Below are positions 40,710 to 49,546 of a DNA stretch of 64,000 nucleotides, piece after piece. The notes beneath the pieces are model-generated. The model did no database searches and had not been told where the DNA came from. It saw only the letters and a list, made by a program, of their open reading frames with translations. The first letter of the stretch is position 1; each line of letters starts with the position of its first letter. A program made the position numbers and the translations under genes. This DNA comes from Gemmatimonadota bacterium. GTDB taxonomy: Bacteria; JAAXHH01. The stretch lies in NCBI GenBank assembly GCA_009835325.1, contig VXWP01000059.1, positions 1 to 64,000 of the forward strand, in the 5' to 3' direction.

Positions 40710-41951
40710 ATGGCTTTCGATTGCGTTATAGGTCACGAGAAGCAGCGGCAACGGCTCATGGAGGCCGTAAAGCAGGACCGTCTTGCCCACGGGTACCTGT
40801 TCTCCGGTCCGCCCGGCGTGGGCGCCGAGGCACTGGCCATTGAGCTCGCCTGCGCGGTCAATTGCGAATACGGCCCCGGGGAGCCCTGTGCTCAGCATGG
40901 CCCGCGCGTCCCATGCCGCCATTGCCGGCGGATTCGCGCGCTCCAGCACCCCGACCTGCACCTCCTGATCCCCTCTTCATCCGCCCCGCCACCGGATCGG
41001 TCTTCCGGCCGCGGCGAGGGCTCGTCCGGCCGCGCGAACGCCAGGGATAAACGCAGGCAGGGCCTGGCCGACCGGTTGGCCGAAGACCCCTACGGCGCCC
41101 CGCCCTTCGGCATGAACGATATGCTTTCCGTGGAAGACGTCCGGTCGCTGCGAAGGGAGGCATCGGCCAAACCTTACGAAGGACGGAGGAAGGTGGCGGT
41201 CATCGTCGCGGCGGACCGCATGAACGCCGCGGCCTCGAACGCGCTGCTCAAGACGCTCGAAGAGCCTCCGGGTTCCCTGATGCTCATTTTGACGGCGTCC
41301 CGGACCGGCAGGCTGCTGCCGACCATCTTGTCCCGTTGCCAACCCGTTTTTCTTTCGCGCCTGCGGGAAGACGAGGTGAAATCGGCGCTGATCGAGCGAT
41401 ATGACGTTGCCCCGGAAGCAGCCTGGGAACTCGCGCGCAGGTCCGAAGGCCGCCTTTCCGAAGCGCTGACGGCCAGTTCGGAGCGGGGTTCGAAGATCCG
41501 TGAAGACGCCTTCGCCTTGCTTGAATGTATATACGACGAGACACCGCTGAGCCTGTTCGAGCAGGTAGAATCCCTCGCCGCGTCTCACCGCGAAGAACCG
41601 GTCGTGGAGAAGATACTCGACCACCTGCTTTCGCTGTACCGCGACCTGTTCGTCCTCTCCTCGGCAGGTGGGTCCCAGACGCTTTCGAACGCGGACCGCG
41701 CGGAGCCGCTGCGGGAACGGGCATCCGGGATGGAAGCGGAGGAAATCGAAAAGGGCATCGCCACCGTCGAGGAAGCCAGGCGGGACATCGCGCGCAACGC
41801 CCACGTCCAGCTTGCCCTCCTCGTACTCGTCCTCAGACTCAGAATGAACCGTAGATACGCAGGTCCCCAGCAGTCGCCTGCCACCCAGGCGCCATCCCGC
41901 AAGAGACCATCCGGTGAAACATCGTCCCATGCTCTGCCCGCCGCCGATTGA
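40710..41951 (+). CDS. holB: DNA polymerase III delta-prime subunit HolB
   Basis: 413 residues. The AAA+ clamp-loader fold is recognised in IGHEKQRQRLMEAVKQDRLA, HGYLFSGPPGVGAEALAIEL and VIVAADRMNAAASNALLKTL, EEPPGSLMLILTASRTGRLL, PTILSRCQPV. The Walker A Lys is replaced (GVGAEA), as in other delta-prime subunits that do not hydrolyse ATP. A Cys cluster (C near EPCAQHGPRVPCRHC) fits the zinc module. An Arg/Ser-rich insertion of about 30 residues follows at residues 88-117. The C-terminal tail is basic and Ser/Pro-rich. The start lacks a clear ribosome-binding site. Confidence 0.9.
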   Translation: MAFDCVIGHEKQRQRLMEAVKQDRLAHGYLFSGPPGVGAEALAIELACAVNCEYGPGEPCAQHGPRVPCRHCRRIRALQHPDLHLLIPSSSAPPPDRSSGRGEGSSGRANARDKRRQGLADRLAEDPYGAPPFGMNDMLSVEDVRSLRREASAKPYEGRRKVAVIVAADRMNAAASNALLKTLEEPPGSLMLILTASRTGRLLPTILSRCQPVFLSRLREDEVKSALIERYDVAPEAAWELARRSEGRLSEALTASSERGSKIREDAFALLECIYDETPLSLFEQVESLAASHREEPVVEKILDHLLSLYRDLFVLSSAGGSQTLSNADRAEPLRERASGMEAEEIEKGIATVEEARRDIARNAHVQLALLVLVLRLRMNRRYAGPQQSPATQAPSRKRPSGETSSHALPAAD

Positions 41952-41955
41952 TCCG

Positions 41956-41984
41956 TTGACAAACCCCCTTCCACCCCCTATTCT
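41956..41984 (+). promoter_or_regulatory. promoter of metG
   Basis: TTGACA (41956-41961), 17 bases, TATTCT (41979-41984), just after the holB stop. It would serve metG and possibly tatD and rsmA. Confidence 0.8.
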
Positions 41985-42041
41985 GATGCTGGAACAAAAC
42001 CGGTCCGCCAGGAATGATCTACCCGCGTCCGAGAGGCTGTC

Positions 42042-44105
42042 GTGGCAGAGAAAATACTTGTTACAGACGCGTTGCCCTACGCGAACGGCAAGCTGCACAT
42101 CGGCCATATCGCAGGCGTCCATCTGCCCGGCAACATCTATGTTCGCTACCAGCGGCTGAAGGGCCGGGACGTCGTGCACGTCAGCGGATCGGACGACCAC
42201 GGCGTGGCCATCACCCTGGCGGCCGAGAAGCAGGGGATCACGCCCAAGGAACTGGTGGACAAGTACTATCCCGTCATCCGGGGCGCGCTCGAAGACTTCG
42301 GCATCGTCTACGACAATTTCTCCCAGACCTCCCGCCCGATCCACCACGAGACGGCCCGGGACTATTTCCGCCGCTTGGAGGAGAAGGGCTGTTTCGACGT
42401 GCGCGAGGTCGACCAGATCTACTGTCCGGCAAATGGACGCTTTCTACCCGACCGCTACGTGGAGGGCACCTGTCCCCACTGCGGTTCCGACCGGGCCCGG
42501 GGAGACCAGTGCGAGGCCTGCGGCACCATCCTGGACGCCACGCAGCTTATCGATCCCCACAGCGATGTCTGCAAGGGATCCCTCGAGGTAAGACCGGCCA
42601 ACCACTGGTATTTCAAGCTCGCCCGCATGTCCGACCGGCTGCAGGCCTGGATCGATACGAAGACGCACTGGAAGGTCAACGTGCGCAATTACTGCCAGGG
42701 CTGGTTCAACGAGGGGCTGTCCGACCGGCCCATCTCCCGCGATCTGGACTGGGGCGTGGCGCTGCCGATAGAAGACGCGGTGGGCAAGGTCATGTACGTC
42801 TGGTTCGAGAACACGCTGGGCTACGTGTCGTCCACCCGGGAATGGGCGGTGGCGCAGGGCGACCCCGACCGGTGGAAGGACTACTGGCTGAACCCGGACT
42901 GCAAGCTCGTCAACTTCCTCGGCAAGGACAACATCGTCTTCCACGCGATCCTCTGGCCGGCCATGATCATGGAGCACGGTGATTTCGTCCTGCCTTCGGA
43001 GATCCCGGCTAACGAGTTTCTCAACATCGAGGGCCAGAAGCTGTCCACGAGCCGGAACTGGGCGGTATGGCTGGACGAGTACCTCGAGGACTTCCCGCCC
43101 GATCCGATGCGTTACTGCCTGGCGTCTATTTCGCCCGAGACCAAGGACTCCGACTTTACCTGGAAGGACTTTCAGGCGCGCAACAACAACGAACTGGCCG
43201 ATATCTTCGGAAATTTCGTGAACCGGACGCTGACCTTCATCAACCGGTATTTCGATGGCGTGATCCCGGAACCGGGGACCTTTTCGCCGGAGGACCGGGA
43301 GATGCTGGCGTCGGTGGCCGGCGCCCCGGACCGTGTGGGCGCCTGTTTCGAATCGTTCCAGGTGCGGGGTGCCGTACGGGAGCTGATCGCCCTGGGAAAT
43401 CAGTGCAACCGGTACTTCAACGACCAGGCGCCCTGGAACACGCGCAAGACCGACCGGGCGCGTTGCGCCGCCACGCTCCACGTGTGCATGCAGGCGGTGA
43501 GAGTCCTCGCCGTGGTCATGTCTCCCATCCTGCCGTTCAGCGCAGAGCGGCTGTGGAAGATGGCGGGCCTGGAAGGACGCGTCGATGCGCAGATGTGGGA
43601 CGAAATCGAGATCGATGCGTCGCTGTCCGGCCGACCCATCGGCGAAATCGAAATCCTGTTCCACAAGATCGAGGACGATACGATCGACGCGCAGATCGCA
43701 AGGCTGGGCCGGTCCGATGCTCGAAAGGACGACGGAACGAAATCCGTCGAAGCGGAATCCGCCGGGGCGGAACGAAACGAACTCGTATCGATCGACGCGT
43801 TCCGTGAGATCGATTTGCGCATCGCGGACATCGTGGCGGCGGAACCGGTACCCGGAACGGACCGGCTGCTCAGGCTGCAGCTGCGCATCGGCGCGGAGGA
43901 GCGGCAGATCGTGTCCGGGATTGCCCCCGGGTATACGCCGGAGAAACTGGTCGGCCGGCAGATCGTGGTGGTGGCGAACCTGGAGCCCGCAAAAATCCGC
44001 GGCGTGGAATCCAGGGGCATGCTGCTCGCGGCCGAAGACGACGACGGCGCCCCCATCCTCCTCGGTCCGGACGTCCGCGTCCAATCCGGTTCATCGGTTA
44101 CCTGA
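42042..44105 (+). CDS. metG: methionyl-tRNA synthetase with C-terminal tRNA-binding domain
   Basis: 687 residues from a GTG, with AGAGG 5 bases upstream. HIGH is at residues 19-22 (GKLHIGHIAG) and the KMSKS-type loop reads KLSTS near 331. A four-Cys zinc knuckle (CPANGRFLPD, CPHCGS, CEACGT) lies near residues 128-165. The last 100 residues, IDAFREIDLRIADIVAAEPV to VRVQSGSSV, are the EMAP/Arc1p-like tRNA-binding domain found in the dimeric E. coli-type enzyme. A charged linker (ARKDDGTKSVEAESAGAER) precedes it. It charges initiator and elongator methionine tRNAs. It starts the metG-tatD-rsmA group. Confidence 0.97.
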   Translation: MAEKILVTDALPYANGKLHIGHIAGVHLPGNIYVRYQRLKGRDVVHVSGSDDHGVAITLAAEKQGITPKELVDKYYPVIRGALEDFGIVYDNFSQTSRPIHHETARDYFRRLEEKGCFDVREVDQIYCPANGRFLPDRYVEGTCPHCGSDRARGDQCEACGTILDATQLIDPHSDVCKGSLEVRPANHWYFKLARMSDRLQAWIDTKTHWKVNVRNYCQGWFNEGLSDRPISRDLDWGVALPIEDAVGKVMYVWFENTLGYVSSTREWAVAQGDPDRWKDYWLNPDCKLVNFLGKDNIVFHAILWPAMIMEHGDFVLPSEIPANEFLNIEGQKLSTSRNWAVWLDEYLEDFPPDPMRYCLASISPETKDSDFTWKDFQARNNNELADIFGNFVNRTLTFINRYFDGVIPEPGTFSPEDREMLASVAGAPDRVGACFESFQVRGAVRELIALGNQCNRYFNDQAPWNTRKTDRARCAATLHVCMQAVRVLAVVMSPILPFSAERLWKMAGLEGRVDAQMWDEIEIDASLSGRPIGEIEILFHKIEDDTIDAQIARLGRSDARKDDGTKSVEAESAGAERNELVSIDAFREIDLRIADIVAAEPVPGTDRLLRLQLRIGAEERQIVSGIAPGYTPEKLVGRQIVVVANLEPAKIRGVESRGMLLAAEDDDGAPILLGPDVRVQSGSSVT

Positions 44106-44158
44106 AATCCGGCCACACGGAACGTACGTCATACAATAACCTGCAACCAATCACTGCC

Positions 44159-44923
44159 TTGCTGTTCGATACGCATACCCATCTCACGGACGAAGCATTC
44201 GACGACGACCGCGCCGACGTGATCCAACGGGCGCTGGACGCGGGCGTGGAGCGCATGGTCGCGGTAGGGTACGATCTGGAGAGCAGCAGGGCCGCCGTGG
44301 CGCTCGCCGAAAACCGGGATTCCGTGTACGCCGCCGCGGGCATCCACCCCTGCCATGTCCACGAAGCGCGAGAAGAGGACTATGGGGAAATCGAGAAACT
44401 GCTGGAACATCCGACCGTCATCGCCGTGGGCGAAACGGGCATCGACCTGCATTACGACCGGTCCACCTACCCTCGGCAGGAGACATCGTTCAGAAGACAC
44501 ATGGAGTGGGGCGGAAGCACGGGACTGCCGGTTATCGTGCACGACCGGGACGCCCACGCCGAGGTCATGGCCATGCTGGACGAGTTTCCCGGCGACGAAA
44601 CGACCGCGATCCTGCACTGCTTTACCGGGGACGTCGCCATGGCCGAGAGGGCTGTTTCCATGGGATGCTTCCTGGGGTTCGGCGGTATCGCGACGTTCAA
44701 GAACTCGACGGTGGGCGAGGTGGTCTCCGGGTTGCCGGCGGAGTGCATCCTTGTCGAAACAGACGCACCCTATCTCGCGCCCGTACCCCATCGTGGACGA
44801 CGGAACGAACCATCATACCTCGTGAACACGGCCGAAGCGGTCGCCCGTCACCGGGCCGTTTCCGTGGATGAGCTGGCGCGGACCACAACCCAGAACGCGA
44901 ACAAGGTGTTTCGAATCCATTGA
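44159..44923 (+). CDS. TatD-family metal-dependent hydrolase
   Basis: 254 residues from a TTG start. Metal ligands are visible in FDTHTHL, AVGETGIDLHYD, VIVHDRDAH, LHCFTGD and VETDAPYLAPVPHRGR. These are the TatD/YcfH residues of DNases or of the broad TatD hydrolase group; E. coli TatD is a 3'-5' nuclease. It sits between metG and rsmA, a very common bacterial order. The rsmA start overlaps its stop. Confidence 0.94.
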   Translation: MLFDTHTHLTDEAFDDDRADVIQRALDAGVERMVAVGYDLESSRAAVALAENRDSVYAAAGIHPCHVHEAREEDYGEIEKLLEHPTVIAVGETGIDLHYDRSTYPRQETSFRRHMEWGGSTGLPVIVHDRDAHAEVMAMLDEFPGDETTAILHCFTGDVAMAERAVSMGCFLGFGGIATFKNSTVGEVVSGLPAECILVETDAPYLAPVPHRGRRNEPSYLVNTAEAVARHRAVSVDELARTTTQNANKVFRIH

Positions 44924-45792
44924 GTACGGTGCTCGATCCTCCTGAAGACCTGCTGGCCAGCCTGCGACGATCGGATTTTCGCCCATCCAGGTCGAAGGGT
45001 CAGCACTTCCTGAACGATACGTCCATCGCCCGACGCATCATCGAATCGGCGGGGGTAACGAAGGATACGGCCGTACTCGAAATAGGTCCGGGGGCCGGCG
45101 CGTTGACACGCCACCTCGTCACCCTGGCCGGCGCCGTGACCGCCGTGGAAATCGATTCAAGGCTGGCAGAAGTCCTCCAGGAAGCCTACGGTCGATACGA
45201 CCACCTGACCATCGTGAACGGGGACGTGCTCGATCTGGACCTTCCCGATCTGATGGGGAAGTATGGCGAGCCCGGGTTCGTGCTCGTGGCCAATCTGCCC
45301 TACGGGATTACGGGTCCCGTCCTTAACCGGCTGATCGCCCATCGTGGAATGATCAGGTGCGCGGTCATCATGGTTCAGCACGAAGTGGGCGGACGCCTGA
45401 CGGCACGGACGGGTACGAAGGCCTACGGCGCGATCACCGCTATCATGGCGTACCACTACGCCGTGGAATCGCTGTTCCGGGTGGGCGGCGACCGGTTCGT
45501 TCCCCGTCCGGCTGTGGATTCGGTCGTCCTCCGGTTGACGCCCCATGAACGGCCGCCCGTTTCGGTCAGGGACGCTGGCCTGTTGAACGACGTGATCAAG
45601 GCGGCCTTTCAACATCGGCGCAAGATGCTCCACCACGCGATGAATCGCCTGGTACCCGGTTCCGCCGGCTATCTTTCGGATCATACCGGCATCGACCTGA
45701 AACGCCGCGGTGAAACCCTGGACCTGAACGAGTTCGCGGTGCTTGCCGACGCGCTTCGGGCGTTCCGGGACCACCACCAGGACGACTGCTGA
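44920..45792 (+). CDS. rsmA: 16S rRNA dimethyltransferase RsmA (KsgA)
   Basis: 290 residues from a TTG that overlaps the tatD stop (TTGA). The SAM sites are SKGQHFLNDTSIARRIIESA, TAVLEIGPGAGALTRHLVTL and NGDVLDLDLP; the catalytic motif is NLPYGITGP near residue 127, with MVQHEVGGRL after it. RsmA dimethylates two adjacent adenines near the 3' end of 16S rRNA. The C-terminal domain includes VIKAAFQHRRKMLHHAMNRL. Identification is secure. Confidence 0.96.
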   Translation: MSTVLDPPEDLLASLRRSDFRPSRSKGQHFLNDTSIARRIIESAGVTKDTAVLEIGPGAGALTRHLVTLAGAVTAVEIDSRLAEVLQEAYGRYDHLTIVNGDVLDLDLPDLMGKYGEPGFVLVANLPYGITGPVLNRLIAHRGMIRCAVIMVQHEVGGRLTARTGTKAYGAITAIMAYHYAVESLFRVGGDRFVPRPAVDSVVLRLTPHERPPVSVRDAGLLNDVIKAAFQHRRKMLHHAMNRLVPGSAGYLSDHTGIDLKRRGETLDLNEFAVLADALRAFRDHHQDDC

Positions 45793-45803
45793 CGGACCGC
45801 ACT

Positions 45804-47060
45804 ATGCGCTTTCGCTTTTCACATTCGGCCAGAACCCGGATGGCGATCACAAAGAGCCAGCGCCGGACTTACGCCCGGAACGCCCTCCTCGGAACGGCCG
45901 CGGTCGTGCTGCTGGTCCTCGCCGTGTGGATCATGCTGTATCAAAACCAGGCCAGGAAGGTCGTGGACTGGTTGCTGGACCGGCCCATTCCGGTTGCCGT
46001 GCCCGAGTTCGAACGAACGTCCGCCTGGAAAACGGACCAGCAGGCGTTTCACGCGATGGAAGCGGCACTGTACGGTGCGTTCATGAATCTGCAGGTCACA
46101 CCGGACCGAATACGGGACACCGCGCCGCGCACTGCGACGGCCACGGGCCGTTGGAGGCCCTTGGAACGAAGGATCATCGTTTCGGGTACCTATTCGATTA
46201 CCGAATGCAATCTCGAGATCGCCAGGGCCGTCGTCCGGGCGGGCGGAAGGGTCTCCCGCGCGGAGGAACGGACCAGGACCGGGGAGTTGATGCTCGAAAT
46301 CTCCTTCGATGGCGACGTAACCCATCGCCTCAATATAACCCGCGATCCGGCTGTGCACCGTAAAACCGGTCGGCTTGCCGTCGTGATCGCCTATACGGAC
46401 GGCGATCAGCGGGGTGTGGTCGAGGAACTCTCCGAATTCACCCGGCCCCTCACTTTCGCCCTGTTTCCCTGGGCAGACGGCGCAAACGTAATGGCTGCCG
46501 AACTTACGCGCGGCGATCACGAGGTGATGGCACTGCTGCCCGTTCAACCGGCATCTGACGCCGCCGGTCGGCCCTGGAGGAGATCCGTGTCGTCCACGCA
46601 CTCGGAGCTGACCAACCGCCGGGTCGTGGAAGACGCCCTCGCCACCCTGCCCGAGGCCCAGGGCGTCCTGCGTTATCCTGCCGGCCGCATGGGAAATGAA
46701 GCCGAGGTGCTGGCCCCCGTACTGGACGAACTGGTCAAGCGGAACCTGTACTACCTGGACAACCCGGGCGGACCGGGTGGGTCAAGTGGTCCAGGCACGC
46801 TGGACGGGCCACGCAGCTCGGAGGATCAGGGCGGGGGAAGCGGCCGGCTTCGGGCCTGGGGCGTGCTCGACCCATTGTACAACCCCGTTATCATATCCAT
46901 GAACCTGGACCGCGCGTCGCTATCCGCCCTGGACGACACCCGCGCCGTCGTCGTCACCGATGCCAGGCCCCACTCCCTTCAGGTGCTGATGGACCGGATG
47001 AGGTATCTTGAAATCAGAGGGATTGAGTTCGTTCGGGTTTCCGACCTCGTGGACAACTGA
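45804..47060 (+). CDS. YibQ-type divergent polysaccharide deacetylase-like protein, active site degenerate
   Basis: 418 residues with an N-terminal membrane anchor (NALLGTAAVVLLVLAVWIML) and a periplasmic part. The fold resembles the DUF610/YibQ family (RLAVVIAYTDGDQRGVVEEL, PLTFALFPWADGANVMAAEL, GVLRYPAGRMGNEAEVLAPV). In the family the metal and catalytic positions read IDD-x-G, LP-H, HLP-x-E and NNHMGS. Here they are YTDGD, FPWAD, LLPVQP and YPAGRMGN, so most ligands are lost. A Gly/Ser-rich insertion (GGPGGSSGPGTLDGPRSS) lies near residue 320. I infer a non-catalytic envelope protein. It begins 12 bases after rsmA and leads the pseudoenzyme run to 50394. An alternative ATG at 45840 would drop 12 residues. 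Confidence 0.7.
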   Translation: MRFRFSHSARTRMAITKSQRRTYARNALLGTAAVVLLVLAVWIMLYQNQARKVVDWLLDRPIPVAVPEFERTSAWKTDQQAFHAMEAALYGAFMNLQVTPDRIRDTAPRTATATGRWRPLERRIIVSGTYSITECNLEIARAVVRAGGRVSRAEERTRTGELMLEISFDGDVTHRLNITRDPAVHRKTGRLAVVIAYTDGDQRGVVEELSEFTRPLTFALFPWADGANVMAAELTRGDHEVMALLPVQPASDAAGRPWRRSVSSTHSELTNRRVVEDALATLPEAQGVLRYPAGRMGNEAEVLAPVLDELVKRNLYYLDNPGGPGGSSGPGTLDGPRSSEDQGGGSGRLRAWGVLDPLYNPVIISMNLDRASLSALDDTRAVVVTDARPHSLQVLMDRMRYLEIRGIEFVRVSDLVDN

Positions 47061-47075
47061 CACCGGAGATTACCC

Positions 47076-47834
47076 ATGGTAAAACTGAGTGTATGCGTAG
47101 ACCAGGTCGCCGCCCTGCGAAATATCGTGAAACGGGGGGAACCCGATCCAATGACCGCGGTCATGATGTCCCAGGTGAGCGGGGCGGACGCCGTAACGAT
47201 TTCGTGGGCTGCCGACGATTCGCTCTACCTGGGCGGGGAATATGCCATCATCAGGCAGCTCGTGCACACGCACCTTAACCTGATCGCGCCGCCGGACCTG
47301 GAAGTCCTGCGTAGTATCTTGACGATTTCGCCCGATATGGTTACCCTTGTTCCCGAGGGCTACGGGCACGCCGGCCTGAATAACGACTGGTCCGATTCGC
47401 CATGGCCCGAAGTCGACTCCCTGGAACGGCCGGTGGAACGCATGCTGAAGGCCCTGCAGGAAGAAGGGATCCTGACGAGCATATTGATCACGCCCACCGC
47501 TTCGCACGTCCGGCAGTGCGCCGAATTCAAGGCAGACTACGTCCACCTTGACGCAAGCCGGTTCGTACAGGCCGCCGACCCCGAAGAGAAGGGCCGGATG
47601 TTCCAGGAAATCGCCGGTACGGCCAGGACCGCGGCCCGGTTGAACATGGGCGTTTCCCTGGGACGGGGCGTCGATTACCGGACGGCGGCGGATCTGGCGG
47701 GTATCGCCGAGGTGGAGGAAATGGTGGTGGGCTACGCCGTGGCCGTGCGGGCGATGACCATCGGGTTCGAGCAAGCCGTCCGCGACCTGGTCGGCATCAT
47801 CCGCCACGCGCCGAGGTCCCAGGCAGACTGGTAA
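47076..47834 (+). CDS. PdxJ-like protein lacking the catalytic histidines
   Basis: 252 residues. The whole frame aligns with PdxJ (pyridoxine-5'-phosphate synthase): LSVCVDQVAALRN versus VNIDHxATLRN, EPDPMTAV versus PDPVQAA, TLVPE, SILITPTASHVRQC and NMGVSLGRGVDYRTA versus NAGHGLxYxN. PdxJ uses His45, Glu72 and His193 (E. coli). Here the Glu in LVPE is kept, but the His positions read Ser (VTISWAADD) and Arg (SLGRGV), and the REDRRH, TTEGG and GHA signatures are also gone. It probably does not make pyridoxine phosphate. GGAG lies 8 bases before the ATG. It sits between the YibQ-like and SecD-like genes. Confidence 0.8.
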   Translation: MVKLSVCVDQVAALRNIVKRGEPDPMTAVMMSQVSGADAVTISWAADDSLYLGGEYAIIRQLVHTHLNLIAPPDLEVLRSILTISPDMVTLVPEGYGHAGLNNDWSDSPWPEVDSLERPVERMLKALQEEGILTSILITPTASHVRQCAEFKADYVHLDASRFVQAADPEEKGRMFQEIAGTARTAARLNMGVSLGRGVDYRTAADLAGIAEVEEMVVGYAVAVRAMTIGFEQAVRDLVGIIRHAPRSQADW

Positions 47835-47884
47835 CGCGACCAACCGCGCCGCACTAAAGAAGCGGTCCCGAAAGGAACAGTACC

Positions 47885-49546
47885 ATTCACAAGCGCATTT
47901 CATTCCTGGTGTTTCTCGCCGTCACCCTGTTAGGCGCGGTCCTGGTCTCCCCGACCATCAGGCTGTGGTTTTCGTCTCCCGAGTCCATCGAAGCGCTTGC
48001 GCCCGAAGAAAGGAAAGCGCTTTACAGCCAGTCCACGGTACCGGGCTTCGATCTGGCCGGCGGTTACCGTCTCGCCGTAAGCATGGACCTGTCCCGGTTC
48101 ACGGAACGGGGCAGGGTCCGGGCGGTGGAAGCCCTGGTCGAGAACTGGCGACGGCGCCTGAACGCCTTCGGGATCACCGAACCTGTCATTACCGCGCGGG
48201 AGAACGACACGTTCGAGATCGTCGTTCCCCTGGGCGCGGACACCGGTCTCGTAAGCAGGATTATCCGGGAATCGGGCGAGATCACACTGCATTTGTTCAA
48301 GGACGGCGCGGAAGTGCAGGCGTTGCGGCAACGCATTGACGATGCGCTTCGTGAGCGGACCTCAGCCCTTACAGCCGCGACCGCGTCCGCCGGAGATGAC
48401 GGCCAGGAATCGGCGATTCCAGGAGGACCGGAATCGGCCGGACCAGGGGAATTCAGCGCGCTGCTTGCAAGCATTACGGCGGAGGAAGGGATCGGGGACA
48501 TCGCGGTCCGGGAAGACAACCTGGATGCCGTAAGGGCCATTCTGGCCGATTCGACGGTTCAGGCCGGAATTCGGGCCTTCAACCTGGCCAATCCGCCCGC
48601 CGGCGCCTTCTCATGGGCTTCCGTACCGGTGGAACGCGGAGGCAGGCTGTTCCATCCACTTTACTTCATCAACCAGGATATCGACCTCAACGTGCAGCCG
48701 GTGGCGTCGGCCGTGGTCAGCGACGCTTCGGTAACGGCGAACCGGGGCGCATACGCGGTACGCCTGTTCCTGCAGGACGAGGGCAGGGAGAGTCTGGCCA
48801 ACCTGTCCAGCGCCAACGCGGGCAACCGCGTGGCCATCAAGATGAACGGCCAGGTGTACGTAACGTTGAATATACAGGGCAGAATACCCGACGGACGTAT
48901 AGAAGTACCCGGCGGAGACTCGCTGGAAGAGGCCCGCGCCCTGGCGGTCATCCTGGAATCCGAGTCGCCGCCGCTGGACGTGGCGCTCCTGGATCAGGCA
49001 AAGGATGCGCCCTCGCCGCTCGGTGAAGGGGCCGCGGTAAGCGCGGCCGGCGCCGGCGCGATCGGTCTCGGACTGCTTTGCGCATTGTTCGTTATTCGGT
49101 ACCGGGCCGCCGGCCTGCTTTTCGTTACCGGGATGCTGCACTACCTGATCATGACCGGAGCGGTGCTGAGGCTGTGGAACATCGCCGGGATTGCGCCGTA
49201 TTTCACGCTCGCCGGCGCGGTGGGTTTGCTCGGAGCGGTCCTCGTCTTCGCCTCCGTGCATCTCTGGATCTTCGAATACCTTCGGGCGGAGTCCGGAACG
49301 GAATCATCGGTCCGCCAGGACGTCATGGGCTCGCTCGAGAAGATCAGGCCGGTCCTGGTCTGGACCCATGTCATGCTGCTGCTCGTATCGGTGAGCCTGG
49401 TCGTAGTCGGCACCGACGCCGTCGTCAATTTCGGCCTTGTGCTATTTTCCGGTACAGCCGGCAGCCTGCTCACCTGTATGTGCTGGACGAACATGCTGCT
49501 GTCCTCCCTGGTGGCGGACTGGCAGATCAGGAAGTTGAGTGTATGA
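47885..49546 (+). CDS. divergent SecD-like protein, proton-relay residues lost; apparent ATT start
   Basis: About 553 residues. The first helix, the P1 entry motif VPGFDLAGGYRLAVSMDLS (SecD: LGLDLxGGxHLxLEVD) and the P1 head (AYAVRLFLQDEGRESLANLS, ARALAVILESESPPLDVALL) are kept. The C-terminal membrane helices can be aligned (GAAVSAAGAGAIGLGLLCAL, FGLVLFSGTAGSLLTC), but the DANVLIxERIxEE helix is ASVHLWIFEYLRAE and the second D-A-N is WTH, so the Asp residues needed for proton coupling are missing. The first GTG (47909) is inside the first helix. Reading from ATT (47885) gives a proper basic N-terminus (I/M-H-K-R-I-S-F-L) with AAAGGA 8 bases upstream. The next gene overlaps by ATGA. Confidence 0.75.
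   Translation: MHKRISFLVFLAVTLLGAVLVSPTIRLWFSSPESIEALAPEERKALYSQSTVPGFDLAGGYRLAVSMDLSRFTERGRVRAVEALVENWRRRLNAFGITEPVITARENDTFEIVVPLGADTGLVSRIIRESGEITLHLFKDGAEVQALRQRIDDALRERTSALTAATASAGDDGQESAIPGGPESAGPGEFSALLASITAEEGIGDIAVREDNLDAVRAILADSTVQAGIRAFNLANPPAGAFSWASVPVERGGRLFHPLYFINQDIDLNVQPVASAVVSDASVTANRGAYAVRLFLQDEGRESLANLSSANAGNRVAIKMNGQVYVTLNIQGRIPDGRIEVPGGDSLEEARALAVILESESPPLDVALLDQAKDAPSPLGEGAAVSAAGAGAIGLGLLCALFVIRYRAAGLLFVTGMLHYLIMTGAVLRLWNIAGIAPYFTLAGAVGLLGAVLVFASVHLWIFEYLRAESGTESSVRQDVMGSLEKIRPVLVWTHVMLLLVSVSLVVVGTDAVVNFGLVLFSGTAGSLLTCMCWTNMLLSSLVADWQIRKLSV

Noticed and set aside
42444-44084. Long antisense frame across metG
   Set aside because: Shadow frame with no recognisable motif.
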